DNA of 64,000 bases from Treponema sp. (GCA_016297405.1 JAEDGP010000003.1:3438-67437), one strand, 5' to 3'; shown: positions 8,714 to 19,160, counted from the stretch's first letter. Translations and numbers: made by a program. The notes: generated by a model from the letters alone, not told the origin.

Positions 8714-10153
8714 TTACAGAATATATCTGCTAAGATCCTGATTCCGGGCGATATCGGAAAGTTTTGAATCAACATAAGACGAATCGATGGTTACGGTTTC
8801 ACCATTATGCTCATCTGCATCAAAGCTTATCTCATCAAGAACCTTTTCCATTATCGTGTGAAGCCGTCTGGCTCCAATATTTTCACTTTTGCCGTTTACC
8901 TCTTCGGCAATTTCGCTCATACGATCGATGGCATCTTCTGTAAATTCAAGCTTGACGCCTTCAGTTCCCAACAAGGCAGTATACTGCATGACAAGTGAAT
9001 TTTTCGGTTCTTTCAGGATTCTTTTGAAATCTTCTTTATGAAGGCTTTCCAGTTCAACACGAAGAGGAAAACGCCCCTGAAGCTCAGGAATCAAGTCACT
9101 TGGAGCTGCAACACTGAATGCACCAGCAGCGATAAAAAGAATATGAGTCGTATTTATTACTCCCCATTTTGTATTAACGTTACTGCCTTCAACAATCGGA
9201 AGAATATCGCGCTGCACTCCTTCCCGGCTTACGCTCTGCCCCTGGGCTTCCCCACGAACAGCAATCTTATCTATTTCATCAATAAAAATAATACCTCTCT
9301 GCTCAACCCTTTCCTTTGCGATGTCTGAAACCTTATCCACATCTACCATACTGTCCAACGTTTCTTCTGTAAGGATTTTTCTAGCTTCTCTGATAGAAAC
9401 ACTTTTCTTCTTGTTTCTGTGCCCACTAAGCATTCCAGCAAGATTCTGCATGCTATTTTGAAGATCATCAAGACTGCCGCCAGCGATAATTTCCATGCTC
9501 GGCATATTTGGCGTTTTATGAACGTTAATTTCAACTTCACGGTCTTCAAGTTTGCCTTCACGAAGCATTGCACGGAATTTTTCTCTTGTAGAAAGATTCG
9601 TATCACTTTTGGCATCCCCAGGAATTACAGATGAATCACCAAGAATGATTACATCTCCAGCATTTTCTGTTGTCCTGGAAACAGCAAACTCTTCACTATT
9701 AGCATCGTTTTTCTTTTCTTTTTTTGAAGTTCCTGGAAGCAAAAGATCCAAAAGCTTTTCTTCAACCACGGACACGCTCTTTTCTCTAAGCAGATCTTCC
9801 ATTTCGGCTTTTACATCTTTGTATCCTACAGCCATAAGATCACGTATCATGGATTCAACGTCACGACCAACATACCCAACTTCTGTATATTTTGTGGCTT
9901 CCACTTTCAAAAATGGCGCATTACAAAGCTTTGCAAGTCGTCGGGCAATCTCTGTTTTTCCCACACCAGTTGGTCCAATCATAAGAATATTTTTTGGTGC
10001 AACTTCATCTCGAATTTCTTCAGGAAGCTTGCATCGTCGTTCCCGATTACGAAGAGCCACAGCAACAGCCCTTTTTGCCTTATTCTGTCCGATAATATAC
10101 TGATCTAATTCAGATACGATCTGTTTTGGTGTCAAATCAATTTTGGTTTCCAT
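8714..10153 (-). CDS. hslU: ATP-dependent protease ATPase subunit HslU
   Basis: HslU (ClpY) is the AAA+ unfoldase that feeds the HslV peptidase in the cytoplasm. The P-loop GPTGVGKT is at about residues 60-67, the Walker B region reads [10 protein letters not shown], and an inserted I domain lies between them. The final residues DLSRYIL match the HslU tail that docks into HslV and activates it. The ATG at 10153 is chosen because GAGGA lies seven bases upstream; a five-residue longer form has no such support. It follows hslV by 23 bp. Confidence 0.97.
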   Translation of the reverse strand: METKIDLTPKQIVSELDQYIIGQNKAKRAVAVALRNRERRCKLPEEIRDEVAPKNILMIGPTGVGKTEIARRLAKLCNAPFLKVEATKYTEVGYVGRDVESMIRDLMAVGYKDVKAEMEDLLREKSVSVVEEKLLDLLLPGTSKKEKKNDANSEEFAVSRTTENAGDVIILGDSSVIPGDAKSDTNLSTREKFRAMLREGKLEDREVEINVHKTPNMPSMEIIAGGSLDDLQNSMQNLAGMLSGHRNKKKSVSIREARKILTEETLDSMVDVDKVSDIAKERVEQRGIIFIDEIDKIAVRGEAQGQSVSREGVQRDILPIVEGSNVNTKWGVINTTHILFIAAGAFSVAAPSDLIPELQGRFPLRVELESLHKEDFKRILKEPKNSLVMQYTALLGTEGVKLEFTEDAIDRMSEIAEEVNGKSENIGARRLHTIMEKVLDEISFDADEHNGETVTIDSSYVDSKLSDIARNQDLSRYIL

Positions 10154-10176
10154 GTAATTCCTCTGCAAAGCTGAAA

Positions 10177-10716
10177 TTAAAGTTCTTCAACTGTAATATG
10201 ATTGTTAGTGTAAATGCAAATGTTTCCTGCAATCTTCAGTGATTTTTCGGCAATTTCCTTTGCACTCAAATCTGAAGAATCTAAATATGCCAGAGCAGCA
10301 GCATAAGCGTAGTTTCCGCCGGAACCGATGGCAAGCACATCATTTTCAGGCTCAATGACATTTCCGTCTCCGCTGATCAGCAGAATCTTGTCTTTATCTG
10401 CAACTAGCAAAAGCGCTTCCAGTTTCTGCAGCATTTTTTCCGTTCGCCACAGCTTTGCAAGTTCCACTGAAGCACGAGTCAAATCCCCATTAAATTCCTT
10501 GATTTTCGTCTCAAACCTATCGAACAAAGTAAAGGCATCTGCAACACTGCCTGCAAAGCCGGTAATGATCTTGCCGTCATATATTTTCCTAACCTTACGG
10601 GCATTACCTTTCATTACAGTATTTCCGGCTGTCACCTGACCATCGCCAGCCATAGCAACGTGGCCATTTCTTTTTACAGCAACAACAGTAGTGCTGCGTA
10701 TTTTGTTATCACTCAT
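10177..10716 (-). CDS. hslV: ATP-dependent protease proteolytic subunit HslV
   Basis: HslV (ClpQ) is the threonine peptidase partner of HslU and is related to proteasome beta subunits. The 179-residue form starting at 10716, with AGGGG upstream, begins [18 protein letters not shown]. The adjacent threonines TT mark the mature N-terminus and the nucleophile. The [20 protein letters not shown] stretch is characteristic. The order xerC-like, hslV, hslU, followed by flagellar rod genes, matches the arrangement long known in Bacillus (codV-clpQ-clpY). Confidence 0.97.
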   Translation of the reverse strand: MSDNKIRSTTVVAVKRNGHVAMAGDGQVTAGNTVMKGNARKVRKIYDGKIITGFAGSVADAFTLFDRFETKIKEFNGDLTRASVELAKLWRTEKMLQKLEALLLVADKDKILLISGDGNVIEPENDVLAIGSGGNYAYAAALAYLDSSDLSAKEIAEKSLKIAGNICIYTNNHITVEEL

Positions 10717-10753
10717 AAATACCCCTGTTTTTAATAATTTCATTTACCACAAC

Positions 10754-11656
10754 CTATGAATGAGGATGGGCTTTACTATATATCTCTATTAACTGCTCTG
10801 TGGTTAAATGAGTATACCTTTGGGTAGTGCTTACACTTGCATGCCCCAGCATCTCCTGAACCACACGAACATCAGCGCCATTTCCAAGCATGCTTGTTGC
10901 AAAAGTATGCCTTAAAGCATGAGGTGAAACATGATGATTGGTTCCTTCCGGTCCTGTATATCTGGAAAGGATATATCGAATTCCATTCGTTGTCAGCGCT
11001 CCACCTTTCTGATTCACAAAAACTTCTTTCGCAGAATCAATTATGCCCTCTTTTACAAAGCGTTTCTTTCTGTCATCCAGATATATGGACAAAGCCTGTC
11101 TGGCATCTTCTTCAAAATAAACCCTTCGATCCTTATTTCCTTTTCCCCTTACCATGGCAGAAGACATGCCACGCTCCAAATCAGAAATTTTCAGCATAAC
11201 TATTTCACCAACGCGGCAACCGGACGAATAAAGAATCTCAAAAATAGCTTTATCCCTGGTCTCCCACAAAAGCTCATTACTTTCTGGCATACTGCAAAGT
11301 TCATCGACTTCAGGTCCAGTTAAAAACCTTGGTATATGAACTGGAACTTTTACGGTTTTTAATTCCAAAGCCGGATTTCCTTTAATATAACCAAATTTCC
11401 TGCAATAAGCAAAAAAAGTTCGTACAGAAGCAATATATCGGTTTATACTCGCATTAGAAAGATTTTTTTTTGAAAGGAAAGCAATCGTCAATCTAAGCTG
11501 TTCAGTGGAAAGGCTTTCAACAAGCACATCTGTACCAACCTGATTCATCAAATGTTCCAGATCCTTTCTATATGCAATAATCGTATTTTCTGAAAGTGTA
11601 CGAACTGATTCAAGATAAACAAAAAATTCCTGTGTAAGCTCACCTATCGTGTTCAT
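10754..11656 (-). CDS. xerC: Tyrosine recombinase, XerC-like
   Basis: This 300-residue site-specific recombinase is of the chromosome-dimer-resolution type. The N-terminal SAM-like domain contains LSENTIIAYRKDLEHL. The catalytic residues are visible: Arg in SSGCRVGEIVMLKI, Lys in VRGKGNKDRRV, the HALRHTFATSML box, and the nucleophile Tyr in LGHASVSTTQRYTHL. The ATG at 11656, preceded by GAGGAAC, is used rather than a longer upstream start. A second Xer-type gene lies 4 kb away at 15628-16587, so these are probably the XerC and XerD partners. The XerC label follows its link to hslVU and is tentative. Confidence 0.9.
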   Translation of the reverse strand: MNTIGELTQEFFVYLESVRTLSENTIIAYRKDLEHLMNQVGTDVLVESLSTEQLRLTIAFLSKKNLSNASINRYIASVRTFFAYCRKFGYIKGNPALELKTVKVPVHIPRFLTGPEVDELCSMPESNELLWETRDKAIFEILYSSGCRVGEIVMLKISDLERGMSSAMVRGKGNKDRRVYFEEDARQALSIYLDDRKKRFVKEGIIDSAKEVFVNQKGGALTTNGIRYILSRYTGPEGTNHHVSPHALRHTFATSMLGNGADVRVVQEMLGHASVSTTQRYTHLTTEQLIEIYSKAHPHS

Positions 11657-11665
11657 CTGTTCCTC

Positions 11666-11705
11666 GAAAAACAGGCTGCCGAAAACCACAAAACTGCCGG
11701 CAACC
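11666..11705 (-). terminator. Intrinsic terminator between topA and xerC
   Basis: On the minus strand GGTTGCCG and CGGCAGCC form an eight-pair stem (one G-U) with a 16-base loop, followed by TGTTTTTC. It begins just after the topA stop codon, so transcription of xerC-hslVU is at least partly separated from topA. Confidence 0.65.
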
Positions 11706-11713
11706 CATAATCA

Positions 11714-13864
11714 TTAATCCTCCGAAGAATCCTCTGGCATCACCACTGGAGATTCTTCATCTGCAGAATGCAAATAATCACAATCAGGATTGATGCAGGA
11801 TTTATAAGACCCGTTTTTCTTGTCATATTTTTCAACAAGGAACCATCCGCATTTTGGACAGCTTGCATCAATCGGCTTAAAATGACTAATAAAATTACAA
11901 GCAGGATAATTTGTACAACCAAAGAATTCCTTGCCACGACCTCTTTGCTTTCTTGAAACAATTTCACCGTTACATCCAGCAACAGGACATTTTGCCAAAG
12001 GAATTGACTTTGTATTATGACATTCAGGGAATCCAGAACATGCCAGGAAAAATCCAAAGCGACCAAGCTTTTTCATCATCATCTTTCCGCATTTCTCGCA
12101 AACCTTATCAGTCGGTTCATCAAGGCTTCCCTTTACGCTCTGAACATTTTTCATAACTTCGTCTACCCGCTGCTTGAACGGAGAAAAGAAATCTCCAATC
12201 ATACTGTTCCAGACAAGTTCATCCTGTTCAACTTTATCAAGATTATTTTCTACATCGGCAGTAAAATGCTCATTGATTACCTGAGGGAAAGATTCAACCA
12301 AAATCTTACAAATCATTCGACCAAGCTGAGTTGGCACAAGCTGCTTATTGCTTCTGGTAATGTAATACCTGTCAAGAAGAACAGTAATGATAGGCGAATA
12401 GGTAGATGGACGACCAATGCCTTTGTCTTCAAGCATTCTGATGATTGAAGCATCAGTATAGCGAGCCGGTCCCTGAGTAAAATGCTGTTCTGGATAGAAT
12501 TTATCAGAAGCGATAACTTCTCCTACCTTCAGATTAGGAAGATTTCCTGTCTTTTCTTCTTTTGAAGACAGCAGCTTGATTACATTGTAAAAACCTTTTT
12601 CTGTGATCTTGCTTACACTAACACGGAACACAGCCTCTCCAGCGGTAATTTCTGCACTGGTTGTGGTTGTCTTTGCATTATTCATCTGACTGGAAACAAA
12701 ACGTTCCCAAATGATTGTATAAAGACGAAGCTGGTCTCGTGTAAGATATTCCTTAACGGAATCAGGAGTGTATTCTGTATATGTTGGACGAATACCTTCA
12801 TGTGCATCCTGGGCAGATTTAGAAGCACTGTAATGAATTGGTTCTGGCGGTAGTTCTGCAGGATAATTATTTGAAAGCCACTTGCGAACATCGTCCAAAG
12901 CTGTCTGAGAAATGCGCACAGAGTCTGTTCGCATATAGGTAATAAGACCAACACGGCTTGAACCAATATTTATACCTTCATAAAGCTGCTGTGCTATCTG
13001 CATTGTTTTTCTGGAAGTAAAACCTAAACGGTTAGCACTGGCCTGCTGAAGCTTCGAAGTTGTAAAAGGTGGTTTTGGGCGAACAGTTTTTTCTGTTTGC
13101 TTAATATCAGAAACAATACATTCAGAATTCTTGATCTGTTCGATAATATCTTTTACAGTTTGCTCATTTTTAAGTTCAGGTTTATCGCCTTTGTATTTTA
13201 CAAGCTGTGCTGTAAATCTTGTTTTGCCTTTCACAAAATCCGCATCAAGGGACCAATATTCTTCAGGAATAAAGTTTTCTACTTCCTCTTCCCGTTCGCA
13301 AATCAGGCGAAGGGCAACAGACTGAACACGTCCTGCAGAAAGACCATTTTTTACCTTTGCCCACAAAAGAGGACTAAGGTTGTAGCCTACCAGGCGATCC
13401 AAAACACGACGAGCCTTCTGGGCGTTTACCTTTGACTCTATGATTTCACCAGGATGCTGCACAGCTTCTTTTATGGCAACCGGTGTAATTTCATTGAAAA
13501 CGATTCGGCTGATTTTTGCATCAGTTTTGTCTTTTAGAGCATTATTCAAATGCCAGGCAATTGCTTCTCCTTCACGATCATTATCCGATGCAAGAAGAAC
13601 AAAATCGCTTTTTTTGGCATCTTTCTGAAGTTCCTTTAAAAGCTTTGCCCGGCCACGAACTGTTATATATTCTGGTTGAAAATTATTTTCCACATCAATT
13701 GCAAGACGCGACTTTGGCAAATCGATAAGGTGCCCCATGGAAGCCTTAACCGTATAACCAGGCCCCAGGTACTTTTCGATTGTGTGCGCCTTTGCAGGAG
13801 ACTCTACAATAACAAGAGTCTGAGGAATTTTAGATTTTTTCGCAGAAGATTTTTTTTCAGCCAT
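11714..13864 (-). CDS. topA: DNA topoisomerase I
   Basis: This type IA topoisomerase relaxes negative supercoils. The Toprim domain is N-terminal (LVIVESPAKAHTIEKYLG, then SDNDREGEAIAWHL), and the active-site Tyr310 lies in ITYMRTDSVRIS. Three C-terminal Cys4 zinc-ribbon repeats follow, each with paired CxxC-type cysteines (for example CEKCGKMMMKK and CPKCGWFLVEKY). The total of 716 residues is normal. It follows dprA by 8 bp and is closed by a terminator. Confidence 0.97.
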   Translation of the reverse strand: MAEKKSSAKKSKIPQTLVIVESPAKAHTIEKYLGPGYTVKASMGHLIDLPKSRLAIDVENNFQPEYITVRGRAKLLKELQKDAKKSDFVLLASDNDREGEAIAWHLNNALKDKTDAKISRIVFNEITPVAIKEAVQHPGEIIESKVNAQKARRVLDRLVGYNLSPLLWAKVKNGLSAGRVQSVALRLICEREEEVENFIPEEYWSLDADFVKGKTRFTAQLVKYKGDKPELKNEQTVKDIIEQIKNSECIVSDIKQTEKTVRPKPPFTTSKLQQASANRLGFTSRKTMQIAQQLYEGINIGSSRVGLITYMRTDSVRISQTALDDVRKWLSNNYPAELPPEPIHYSASKSAQDAHEGIRPTYTEYTPDSVKEYLTRDQLRLYTIIWERFVSSQMNNAKTTTTSAEITAGEAVFRVSVSKITEKGFYNVIKLLSSKEEKTGNLPNLKVGEVIASDKFYPEQHFTQGPARYTDASIIRMLEDKGIGRPSTYSPIITVLLDRYYITRSNKQLVPTQLGRMICKILVESFPQVINEHFTADVENNLDKVEQDELVWNSMIGDFFSPFKQRVDEVMKNVQSVKGSLDEPTDKVCEKCGKMMMKKLGRFGFFLACSGFPECHNTKSIPLAKCPVAGCNGEIVSRKQRGRGKEFFGCTNYPACNFISHFKPIDASCPKCGWFLVEKYDKKNGSYKSCINPDCDYLHSADEESPVVMPEDSSED

Positions 13865-13872
13865 AACAACCT

Positions 13873-14964
13873 CTAAATGGACAATTCCAGCTGTCCGTTT
13901 TCCTTTATTTTACAATGCCGTTCTCCAGGTTTTTCCATACGAAAACGACAATAATCTTTATAATCTTCAATGACTGGAGCACCGCACTCAATGTATTTTG
14001 CGCAAGTATTCTCAATCTTGCTTTTAGAAATCTGCCCTAAAGCAAGCTGAGTTTCCAGCTTTGAATGGAGATATTTTCCCACAACGTCCGCATTTTTGCA
14101 AAAGCAGGACTTATGAAAAGCCACATCCCTATTGTATTCAAGCGCGAACTGCGCGGTTATAAGAGCCCCGCTTCCATCCGGTGCCTGCACAACCACAGTA
14201 GAAGGCGACAAAGCTGCAATGATTCTGTTTCTCTGAACAAATCGCCATTTTTCGCTTGGAACGCCAGGAACATATTCGCTGATTATGCATCCGCCTGTCT
14301 TTATTATGGATTCGGCAAGCTTTCTGTTTGTTGAAGGAACCACAGCGTCACAGCCACAAGGCAGAACAGCACATGTTTTTCCAACAACCCCAACGTCAAT
14401 TCCTTTTTCCTGTGCATGGTAAAAAGCCTGAACACTTCCGGTATGAGCAGCTGCATCCACTCCTGCCGCAAGGCCAGAAACTACTGTCACTCCATCAAGG
14501 CAAGCGTCTTTTGCAAAAGCAACGGCACCTTCCCTTCCTTCTGGAGTGATATGTCTTGTTCCAACTACAGAAACAGTTCTTTCGCCCAAAATAGAGATAT
14601 CCCCATAATAAAAAAGGACGAAGGGCGCATTGGAAGTTTCACGAAGTAAAGCTGGATAAAGGGCATCGGAATAAGTTACACCTTTTATGCCTTTTGCTTT
14701 CAGCAGCGCAACTTCCTTTTCGGTGGCAGCAAGTCGTTCCATGCCATTCCAAACCGCGCGCTTAATTTCTCTATTGCAAAAACAAGAAATCTCTTCTATA
14801 GACAATATTGCAAGTTCTTTGGTGCTGTCAAGTTTTTTAAACAAATTTATCTTTTCAGCAAGGGAAAGAAATGAAATTCCTGCAAGTGAGACAAGTAGTT
14901 TTTCCTTTTCGGGATTAATCTTCGAACTGAATATCAAGGCAGATCTTTTTATTTTGCTTTGCAA
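13873..14964 (-). CDS. dprA: DNA-processing protein DprA (Smf)
   Basis: DprA loads RecA on incoming single-stranded DNA during transformation and is also present in many bacteria not known to be competent. The Rossmann-type core is complete: SVVGTRHITPEGREGA, VSGLAAGVDAAAHTGS, TCAVLPCGCDAVVPS and SEYVPG, then RFVQRNRIIAALS. The reading frame has no ATG at its N-terminus. The start is either the TTG at 14964, inside the end of the TPR lipoprotein gene, or the TTG at 14937; neither has a good ribosome site. Translational coupling to the upstream gene is likely. Gene order dprA-topA is conserved widely. Confidence 0.93.
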   Translation of the reverse strand: MQSKIKRSALIFSSKINPEKEKLLVSLAGISFLSLAEKINLFKKLDSTKELAILSIEEISCFCNREIKRAVWNGMERLAATEKEVALLKAKGIKGVTYSDALYPALLRETSNAPFVLFYYGDISILGERTVSVVGTRHITPEGREGAVAFAKDACLDGVTVVSGLAAGVDAAAHTGSVQAFYHAQEKGIDVGVVGKTCAVLPCGCDAVVPSTNRKLAESIIKTGGCIISEYVPGVPSEKWRFVQRNRIIAALSPSTVVVQAPDGSGALITAQFALEYNRDVAFHKSCFCKNADVVGKYLHSKLETQLALGQISKSKIENTCAKYIECGAPVIEDYKDYCRFRMEKPGERHCKIKENGQLELSI

Positions 14965-15631
14965 GTTTTACCATATCATCAGATTTGCAGTTATCTATGA
15001 TATTGTCATATTGTTCTATTGCCTTTGAATAATTCCCGGTAAGATAATATGCCTCACCCAATCGGAACATTCCGTCATAATGGCGTTTTTCGATTGACAA
15101 AAGCTTTTCAAAATACGGAACGGCTTTTTCCGGTTCATCAAGGAAATTGGTATACAAAACTCCAAGCCCATATAAAACCCCGGTATTCCTGTCATCAATT
15201 TTATTGGATGCAATGTAGCATTGTTCGGAAAGCTTCAGATATTCCATTTTTTCCGAAGCCTTTACCAACGGATTATTTGCCATGTAGCCTGCACAAACCG
15301 CTGCGTAATAATAAATTATCGGATTTTCCGGATAGATTTTGGATGCATTGGTGAAGGCGTCCAAGGCTTTGTCCCACATCTTTTTGTCCATATAGCGGGT
15401 ACCAAGAATCTTGTACCAGATGCCAATCTTGTCATACTTCTTGATCAATTCCTGAGCTTCGCCATCATACTGCTTGATACCTTCTTCAATATTTTCGGCA
15501 TTTCCAGGATTACCTGAGTACTTTTCCATGTTTTCTATTCGAGCTTTCAGCAAATCCTTATTGGAATAATTGCAGGCACAGAAAACCAATGAGGCTGCAA
15601 CCAGTGCAGCAATGAAAGAAACTTTTTTCAT
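14915..15631 (-). CDS. TPR-repeat lipoprotein
   Basis: The 238-residue protein has a lipoprotein-like signal (KK, then a hydrophobic run ending SLVFCACNYSN; spirochaetal lipoboxes are loose). It is followed by several tetratricopeptide-like helical pairs, for example WDKALDAFTNASKIYPENP and AVPYFEKLLSIEKRHYDG and GNYSKAIEQYDNIID. TPR proteins act as scaffolds; the partner here is unknown. Its start overlaps the end of the xerD-like gene by four bases and its end overlaps the dprA start, so it is translated within the same unit. It is likely anchored on the periplasmic side of a membrane. Confidence 0.75.
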   Translation of the reverse strand: MKKVSFIAALVAASLVFCACNYSNKDLLKARIENMEKYSGNPGNAENIEEGIKQYDGEAQELIKKYDKIGIWYKILGTRYMDKKMWDKALDAFTNASKIYPENPIIYYYAAVCAGYMANNPLVKASEKMEYLKLSEQCYIASNKIDDRNTGVLYGLGVLYTNFLDEPEKAVPYFEKLLSIEKRHYDGMFRLGEAYYLTGNYSKAIEQYDNIIDNCKSDDMVKLAKQNKKICLDIQFED

Positions 15632-16587
15632 TTTTCCTCCGATTTATTTTTATGACCAGGGAAGTACTTCTGATGATAATCTGAAAGCTCTTTATCGTCA
15701 ACATGAGTGTATATTTGTGTTGTCGCAAGATCTGTATGTCCCAAAAGTTGCTGAACTGAACGAAGATCAGCCCCGCCCCATAGCAGATGAGTTGCAAAGG
15801 AGTGTCGAAGAGTATGAACTTTGGAATCAATGCCTGAAACATTTTCCAAAGCCTGAAACCTTTTCCAGATACCTTTTCTGCTGATGCCTTCACCTCTGTA
15901 GTTCACAAAAACAAACGGAACGCTCTTTATTCCCACGAGGGCGGGTCGAGCCTGATGCATATACAGCTGAAGTTTTTCAAAAGCCCGCATTCCAAAAGGA
16001 ACAATGCGTTCCTTGTTGCCCTTACCTCTGACCAGAATCAAATGTTCATGCATGTGCAGATTTTCGACTAAAAGCCCGGCAGCCTCGCTGATTCTTAATC
16101 CGCATGAATAAATCAGTTCGAAAAGCGCACTATCACGAATGCCTTCAGGAGTAGACGTATCTATTGCATCAAGCAAATTTTCTATTTCTTCAACAGAAAG
16201 AACTTTGGGAAGATTCCTGGAAGCTTTAGGCCGATCCAAAAGCAAAGCTATGTTTTCTTTCCAGATTCCCAGGCGAACAAGATAGGAACCAAAGGATCTT
16301 AACGAAGAAATGTCTTTTGCCACTGTTAAAGGCGAATTGCCTGAAGTCTTTCTCCAGGCAAGAAAATAAATCAAATCCTGTATTTCAAGCAACGCAAGTT
16401 TTTTTTGATTTTCAACACACCAATGCAAAAAAGTTTCAGCGGAAAGACGGTATGTAATTGCAGTCTGTTCCGAATGTCTTGAAACCAGTATCAAATCTGA
16501 ATAGAACCTGCTAAGCAGGTCCTGAACCTTATCTTCTACCAAAGTTAATTGTGCTTGAAAGATTTCTCTCGCGAGCTTCTCTTGCAC
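15628..16587 (-). CDS. xerD: Tyrosine recombinase, XerD-like
   Basis: This is a second Xer-family recombinase with full catalytic residues: Arg in YSCGLRISEAAGL, Lys in VRGKGNKERIVPFG, the box HTLRHSFATHLLWGGADLRS, and Tyr in LGHTDLATTQIYTHV. HTLRHSFATHLL and LLGHTDLATTQIYTHV are close to the XerD consensus. The only long start is a GTG at 16587, inside the ftsZ 3' end. A TTG about 40 bases further in ([10 protein letters not shown]) is the alternative. Its location directly after ftsZ fits a role in resolving chromosome dimers at the septum; the XerC and XerD names could be swapped. Confidence 0.88.
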   Translation of the reverse strand: MQEKLAREIFQAQLTLVEDKVQDLLSRFYSDLILVSRHSEQTAITYRLSAETFLHWCVENQKKLALLEIQDLIYFLAWRKTSGNSPLTVAKDISSLRSFGSYLVRLGIWKENIALLLDRPKASRNLPKVLSVEEIENLLDAIDTSTPEGIRDSALFELIYSCGLRISEAAGLLVENLHMHEHLILVRGKGNKERIVPFGMRAFEKLQLYMHQARPALVGIKSVPFVFVNYRGEGISRKGIWKRFQALENVSGIDSKVHTLRHSFATHLLWGGADLRSVQQLLGHTDLATTQIYTHVDDKELSDYHQKYFPGHKNKSEEK

Positions 16588-17878
16588 GCTTTCTTTGCAA
16601 TGCAGACTGAGAAGAATCTGTTACATCTGCCTTTGTTGCAAAACTTCCAAATGCAGAAGGATTATATACAGGCTTTTCTGCTTCAAGTTCATCTACCGGT
16701 TTCTTTTCATTGTCAAATCCATCATTAAAAGAAAAATTATCATTAGCTTCATCGAAGCCTACAGATTCTGTGTTATCTTTAAGAGGATTATGGAAAAGCT
16801 TATCATAATCATCTGAATTGAAAACATTAGGATCTTTCTTTTCCGATTCACTTGGCTCGATGATTACAGGCTCTTCGATTTTGTTCTTTGTCTGATCGTT
16901 GAAACCAGTAGCAATGACAGTCACACTAATACTGTCACCCATGCTCTCATCAATCACAATACCAGGTTTCAAATCATATCCTGGGCAAGCAGAAGCTGTT
17001 ACGATATTTGAAATTTCCTTAAGCTCATTAAGATTAAAATCACTGCTGGCGCGAACATTTACCAGGAAATGTTTTGCTCCATCGATTTTTGTATCCTCAA
17101 GCAAAGGATTGTTTATTGCCCTTTGAGCTGCATCTACGGCGCGGTTTTCTCCAGAAGCATTCCCAATGCCAAACAAAGCTGTCCCCTGACCTCTCATGGC
17201 TGCACGAACATCAGCAAAGTCAATATTCGGAGTTCCATAATCGGTGATGATTGTAGACATTCCTTCAATGCTCTGTCTAAGCAAATCGTCGGCGGCAAGG
17301 AACTGCTGCTTAAAATTCATCTGTTTTGATTCACCATCAAAAACTTCACAAATCTTGGCATTTGGAATGACGATTATGGAATCAACTGCCTCACGAAGTT
17401 TTTTAAGCCCTTCCCTGGCATGTTCCATGCGCATTTCCCCTTCCCATTCAAATGGGGTAGTTACAATGCCTACCGCAAGAGCACCGATTTCCTTTGCAAT
17501 GCGGGCAACCACAGGAGCTGAACCAGTTCCAGTTCCACCACCCATTCCTGCGGTAATGAAAACCATATTTGCACCTTTAAGAATATTCTGAATTGCTTCC
17601 TTATCTTCTTCAGCAGCCTTTTCACCAATATCAGGATCTCCGCCAGCTCCAAGTCCCTGAGTCAATTTTTGCCCGATTGCAAGACGTTTTGGAGCCGAAG
17701 ATTTTCCCAATGCAAGCAAATCGGTATTCAAAGCAATGAATTCCACATTCTTAAAATTTGCTTCGATCATTCTATTCACGGCATTAGAACCGCCGCCGCC
17801 ACATCCAATAACCTTGATTACAGTTGGACTTGCAACGCTTACACTAGATCCTTTATCATTAACTACTTCGTATTCCAT
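16529..17878 (-). CDS. ftsZ: Cell division protein FtsZ
   Basis: FtsZ is the tubulin-like GTPase that forms the division ring. [13 protein letters not shown] is near the N-terminus and the tubulin signature GGGTGTGS lies at about residues 113-120. A variable, acidic linker of about 110 residues follows the globular core. The extreme C-terminus reads [12 protein letters not shown] and lacks the usual (D/E)IPxFLR peptide that binds FtsA and ZipA. The ATG at 17878, with GGGAGG upstream, gives 449 residues. It is 20 bp after ftsA. Confidence 0.97.
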   Translation of the reverse strand: MEYEVVNDKGSSVSVASPTVIKVIGCGGGGSNAVNRMIEANFKNVEFIALNTDLLALGKSSAPKRLAIGQKLTQGLGAGGDPDIGEKAAEEDKEAIQNILKGANMVFITAGMGGGTGTGSAPVVARIAKEIGALAVGIVTTPFEWEGEMRMEHAREGLKKLREAVDSIIVIPNAKICEVFDGESKQMNFKQQFLAADDLLRQSIEGMSTIITDYGTPNIDFADVRAAMRGQGTALFGIGNASGENRAVDAAQRAINNPLLEDTKIDGAKHFLVNVRASSDFNLNELKEISNIVTASACPGYDLKPGIVIDESMGDSISVTVIATGFNDQTKNKIEEPVIIEPSESEKKDPNVFNSDDYDKLFHNPLKDNTESVGFDEANDNFSFNDGFDNEKKPVDELEAEKPVYNPSAFGSFATKADVTDSSQSALQRKRAREARERNLSSTINFGRR

Positions 17879-17898
17879 TTTTCCTCCCACACCCCTGA

Positions 17899-19143
17899 CT
17901 AGAAAAATTTCTTTATGATTTTCTTAATATTTTCAAGATTTCCTGTCTTTTCGGAAGACACAACCTTTGCTTTTTTCGTTCGTTTGGTAGCTCTTGAGTT
18001 TTCTCTGCCTCTGCCGTAAATTACAAGTCCCACAGCAGCATCCCATTCAGGTCCCGCATAATCTTCTTCGATTCCACCCATTTTTTCCGGGAATCCCACA
18101 CGAACAGCAGAAGTTCCAAAAACATCCTGAACAAGCTCTACAATGCCATCAAGATTTGCGCCCCCACCAGTAAGAATGATATTGCCGGCAAGTCTTGTAA
18201 TAGTAGAACCTTCCATGATTTTGTCACGAACAATCATGAGGATTTCTTCCATGCGGGCAGTAATGATTTCACAAAGTTCAGAACGTGGAAATTCCTGAGG
18301 AGGTCTTCCACCAAGACCATTTACGATTACAGTCTCGTCAGGATTTATATTTTCCATCCAACAGCTTCCTGACTGAATTTTCAACGTTTCGGCATCAGCC
18401 AAAGAAATACCTTTTTCAATATAGATATCCTGTGTAATCATATTTCCGCCAACAGGCACTGAATCAGTGAAAACAGGAGAGTCGTTTAAAATAACAAGAA
18501 TGTCGGTGGTGCCTGCTCCAAGATCTATGATAATGGACCCAAGATCCCTTTCGTCTTTTGTAACAACCGAATAGCTGCATGCAAGTGTTTTAGGAAGAAT
18601 AGTATCTACAAAATATCCGGCACGTCCCACACTTGATTTTATGTTCTGCAAAGTTGTTCTTGAAGCAGAAATTATATGAAACGAACCTTCAAGTTTATAT
18701 CCGATCTGGTTAATGGGATCTTTTACACCCCTATTGTCATCTACAGTAAATTCCTGGCAAACATCGCAAAGAATTTCCCTGTCATCTGGAATCTTAATTG
18801 CAAAAGCAGATTCCTTTACGCGACGCACATCATCGGCATCAACTTCACGGCTGCCTCTGCCTTTTTTTGATATTGCAACCTTTCCTGTTGTATTAAGTCC
18901 TTCAATCTGCTCGCCGCCAATGTCAGTAATTACAGAATGTACGTCAACGCCACCATTCTGTTCCGCATTTTCAATCGCTTTGCGTATTACATTTGATGCA
19001 GCTTCAATATTCACAATATTTCCATTGCGCATTCCCGAAGATTTTTCTGAAGCTGTTCCGATAATACGAAATCTTCCGTCAACGTCAGTTTCCCCAATGA
19101 CAACACGGACATTACTTGTACCGATATCAAGACCTACAACCAT
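17899..19143 (-). CDS. ftsA: Cell division protein FtsA
   Basis: FtsA is the actin-like ATPase that tethers FtsZ to the membrane. MVVGLDIGTSNVRVVIGE is the phosphate-1 motif, IIDLGAGTTDILV the phosphate-2 motif, and NIILTGGGANLDGIVEL the adenosine motif. The last residues, GNLENIKKIIKKFF, form the amphipathic membrane-targeting helix. Size is 414 residues. It is in the standard ftsQ-ftsA-ftsZ order, 17 bp after ftsQ, with a GGTGGG ribosome site. Confidence 0.97.
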   Translation of the reverse strand: MVVGLDIGTSNVRVVIGETDVDGRFRIIGTASEKSSGMRNGNIVNIEAASNVIRKAIENAEQNGGVDVHSVITDIGGEQIEGLNTTGKVAISKKGRGSREVDADDVRRVKESAFAIKIPDDREILCDVCQEFTVDDNRGVKDPINQIGYKLEGSFHIISASRTTLQNIKSSVGRAGYFVDTILPKTLACSYSVVTKDERDLGSIIIDLGAGTTDILVILNDSPVFTDSVPVGGNMITQDIYIEKGISLADAETLKIQSGSCWMENINPDETVIVNGLGGRPPQEFPRSELCEIITARMEEILMIVRDKIMEGSTITRLAGNIILTGGGANLDGIVELVQDVFGTSAVRVGFPEKMGGIEEDYAGPEWDAAVGLVIYGRGRENSRATKRTKKAKVVSSEKTGNLENIKKIIKKFF

Positions 19144-19160
19144 CTATTCCCACCAAATGA

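Noticed and set aside
8578..8775. 65-codon open frame between hslU and flgB
   Set aside because: It overlaps the end of hslU, lies across an inverted repeat and has no ribosome site; noted only as a possible remnant.
10754..16587. Two tyrosine recombinases suggesting a prophage or integron
   Set aside because: Both are of chromosomal Xer type, lie in conserved housekeeping order, and no phage genes, att repeats or cassettes are present.
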